Positions 58,103 through 58,761 of a stretch of 58,761 nucleotides of DNA are shown in pieces; the stretch's first letter is position 1; the number at the start of each line of letters is the position of its first letter. The DNA comes from Bordetella parapertussis (GTDB lineage: Bacteria > Pseudomonadota > Gammaproteobacteria > Burkholderiales > SG8-41), in the NCBI GenBank assembly GCA_945862135.1, contig CAMAYE010000002.1, positions 1 to 58,761 of the forward strand, given 5' to 3'. The notes under the pieces were generated by a model, which was not told the origin of the DNA, did no database searches, and worked only from the letters and a program-made list of their open reading frames with translations. The position numbers and the translations under genes were made by a program.

Positions 58103-58761
58103 ATGTCCAACCAAAAACTCTATCAAGCCGTATTTGATCCCCGCTCCATCGCACTGATCGGCGCATCGAGCGACGAAAAGAAAAACACTTCACGCCCGCA
58201 GCGCTATCTCCGGCGCCACGGCTACAAGGGCACGCTGATTCCGGTGAATCCGGCGCGCGCGGAAATTTTCGGCGACAAAGCCTATCCCGACGTCACGTCG
58301 ATTCCCGGTGAAGTGGATCACGCCTTTGTGATGGTGCCGGCCAAAGCCGTACCGGAAGCGGTCAGGCAATGCGTCGCGAAAAAAATCCCGGTGGTGACGG
58401 TGTACAGCGACGGCTTCGCTGAAACCGGCGCGGAAGGCCGCGAGAAACAACTGGAACTGAACGAGATCATCCGCGGCAGCAACACGCGGCTGGTCGGTCC
58501 GAACTGCATCGGCCTGATGAGCACGCAGACGCATCTGGCGCTGTCGGTGAATGCCGTACTGGAAAAACTTGAAATCACCCCCGGCGGACTGGCGATTGTT
58601 TCGCAGTCGGGCAGCATGATGGGCGGCCTGATGTCGCGCGGCCTCGGCCGCGGCTTAGGTTTCTCGAAACTGATTTCGGTCGGCAATGAAGCCGATCTCG
58701 GCGTAGGTGAGCTGGCCGGCCTGCTGGTCGATGATCCGCATACCGATGCGATCCTGCTGTT
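58103..58761 (+). CDS. ADP-forming acyl-CoA synthetase, CoA-binding domain (partial)
   Basis: ATG 58103 begins a frame open to the right edge (about 219 residues). The N-terminal Rossmann domain has AVFDPRSIALIGASSDE, then a helix with LIPVNPARAEIFG, and VGPNCIGLMS, then VSQSGSMMGGL, which match the CoA-binding and ligase domains of ADP-forming acetate/acyl-CoA synthetases (AcdA/acetyltransferase Pat-like N-terminus). It lies 135 nt after the acyl-CoA dehydrogenase and could activate the acid. The ATP-grasp part would be outside the window. Confidence 0.87.
   Translation, partial: MSNQKLYQAVFDPRSIALIGASSDEKKNTSRPQRYLRRHGYKGTLIPVNPARAEIFGDKAYPDVTSIPGEVDHAFVMVPAKAVPEAVRQCVAKKIPVVTVYSDGFAETGAEGREKQLELNEIIRGSNTRLVGPNCIGLMSTQTHLALSVNAVLEKLEITPGGLAIVSQSGSMMGGLMSRGLGRGLGFSKLISVGNEADLGVGELAGLLVDDPHTDAILL

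Noticed and set aside
1-58761. tRNA, rRNA, integrase, transposase or phage genes.
   Set aside because: None were recognised on either strand; the region looks like stable chromosome with repeats as the only mobile-like content.

Overview
The window is about 58.8 kb of moderately GC-rich, densely packed chromosomal DNA from a proteobacterium, most likely a betaproteobacterium of the Burkholderiales. The evidence is five Bug-type (tripartite tricarboxylate family) periplasmic binding proteins, many CaiB-type CoA-transferases, crotonases and acyl-CoA dehydrogenases, and the order coiled-coil ORF - zapA - 6S RNA - EVE-domain gene. I see no phage, transposase, integrase, CRISPR array, rRNA or tRNA. 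The mobile-like content is short intergenic repeats and one toxin-antitoxin pair.

1-7.8 kb (all minus strand) is an envelope-glycan cluster read msbA > GT2 glycosyltransferase > WecD/RffC-like acetyltransferase > SMR-type small membrane protein > zinc-ribbon methyltransferase > RffA/WecE aminotransferase > MBOAT acyltransferase > SGNH-like partner (cut by the window edge). Several neighbours overlap by a few bases. Together they suggest synthesis of a dTDP-4-acetamido-4,6-dideoxyhexose, its loading on a lipid carrier, flipping, and O-acylation. 7.9-10.4 kb is a BtuB-like TonB receptor under a clear cobalamin riboswitch, with a terminator behind it. 10.5-12.6 kb holds a putatively leaderless coiled-coil ORF, zapA, the 6S RNA gene with its terminator, an EVE-domain gene and a TauE/SafE permease.

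12.6-39.8 kb is a catabolic region. It contains a five-gene minus-strand operon (hydroxyacyl-CoA dehydrogenase, azlC, azlD, crotonase, CoA-transferase), a divergent Bug gene followed by a MLE-type enolase-superfamily enzyme, and a GntR regulator cotranscribed with a 975-residue FAD/Fe-S 2-hydroxyacid dehydrogenase. Divergent from these is an aminotransferase > Bug > crotonase > hydrolase > PNPOx-like > glutaryl-CoA dehydrogenase series, with palindromic candidate operators between the two arms. Then come an AlkD-like HEAT-repeat protein, small membrane and secreted unknowns, methyltransferases, more Bug genes, a mandelate-racemase-type enzyme with a GlcG-like protein, and three hotdog thioesterases.

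40-44.7 kb carries a Xre/MbcA-type antitoxin plus RES toxin pair behind a promoter framed by inverted half-sites, then a minus-strand operon of outer-membrane transporter-like protein, SdsA-type alkylsulfatase and a secreted unknown, with a palindrome overlapping its promoter. 44.9-52.2 kb has a CoA-transferase, a 2-hydroxyacid dehydrogenase, a Sua5/TsaC tRNA-modification enzyme, a two-domain dCTP deaminase, and purC, purK and purE. 52.5-58.8 kb is a plus-strand series: Bug, a SDR lacking its catalytic Ser and Tyr, MmgE/PrpD, SMP-30 lactonase-like, acyl-CoA dehydrogenase, and the start of an ADP-forming acyl-CoA synthetase.

Three copies of a CACAGAG-rich inverted repeat element lie between genes at 48.2, 51.6 and 58.0 kb, one splitting purE from purK. 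Two further common intergenic repeat types lie at 52.3 and 55.7 kb. All functional assignments rest on reading the translated sequences and recalling family motifs. No database search was run.
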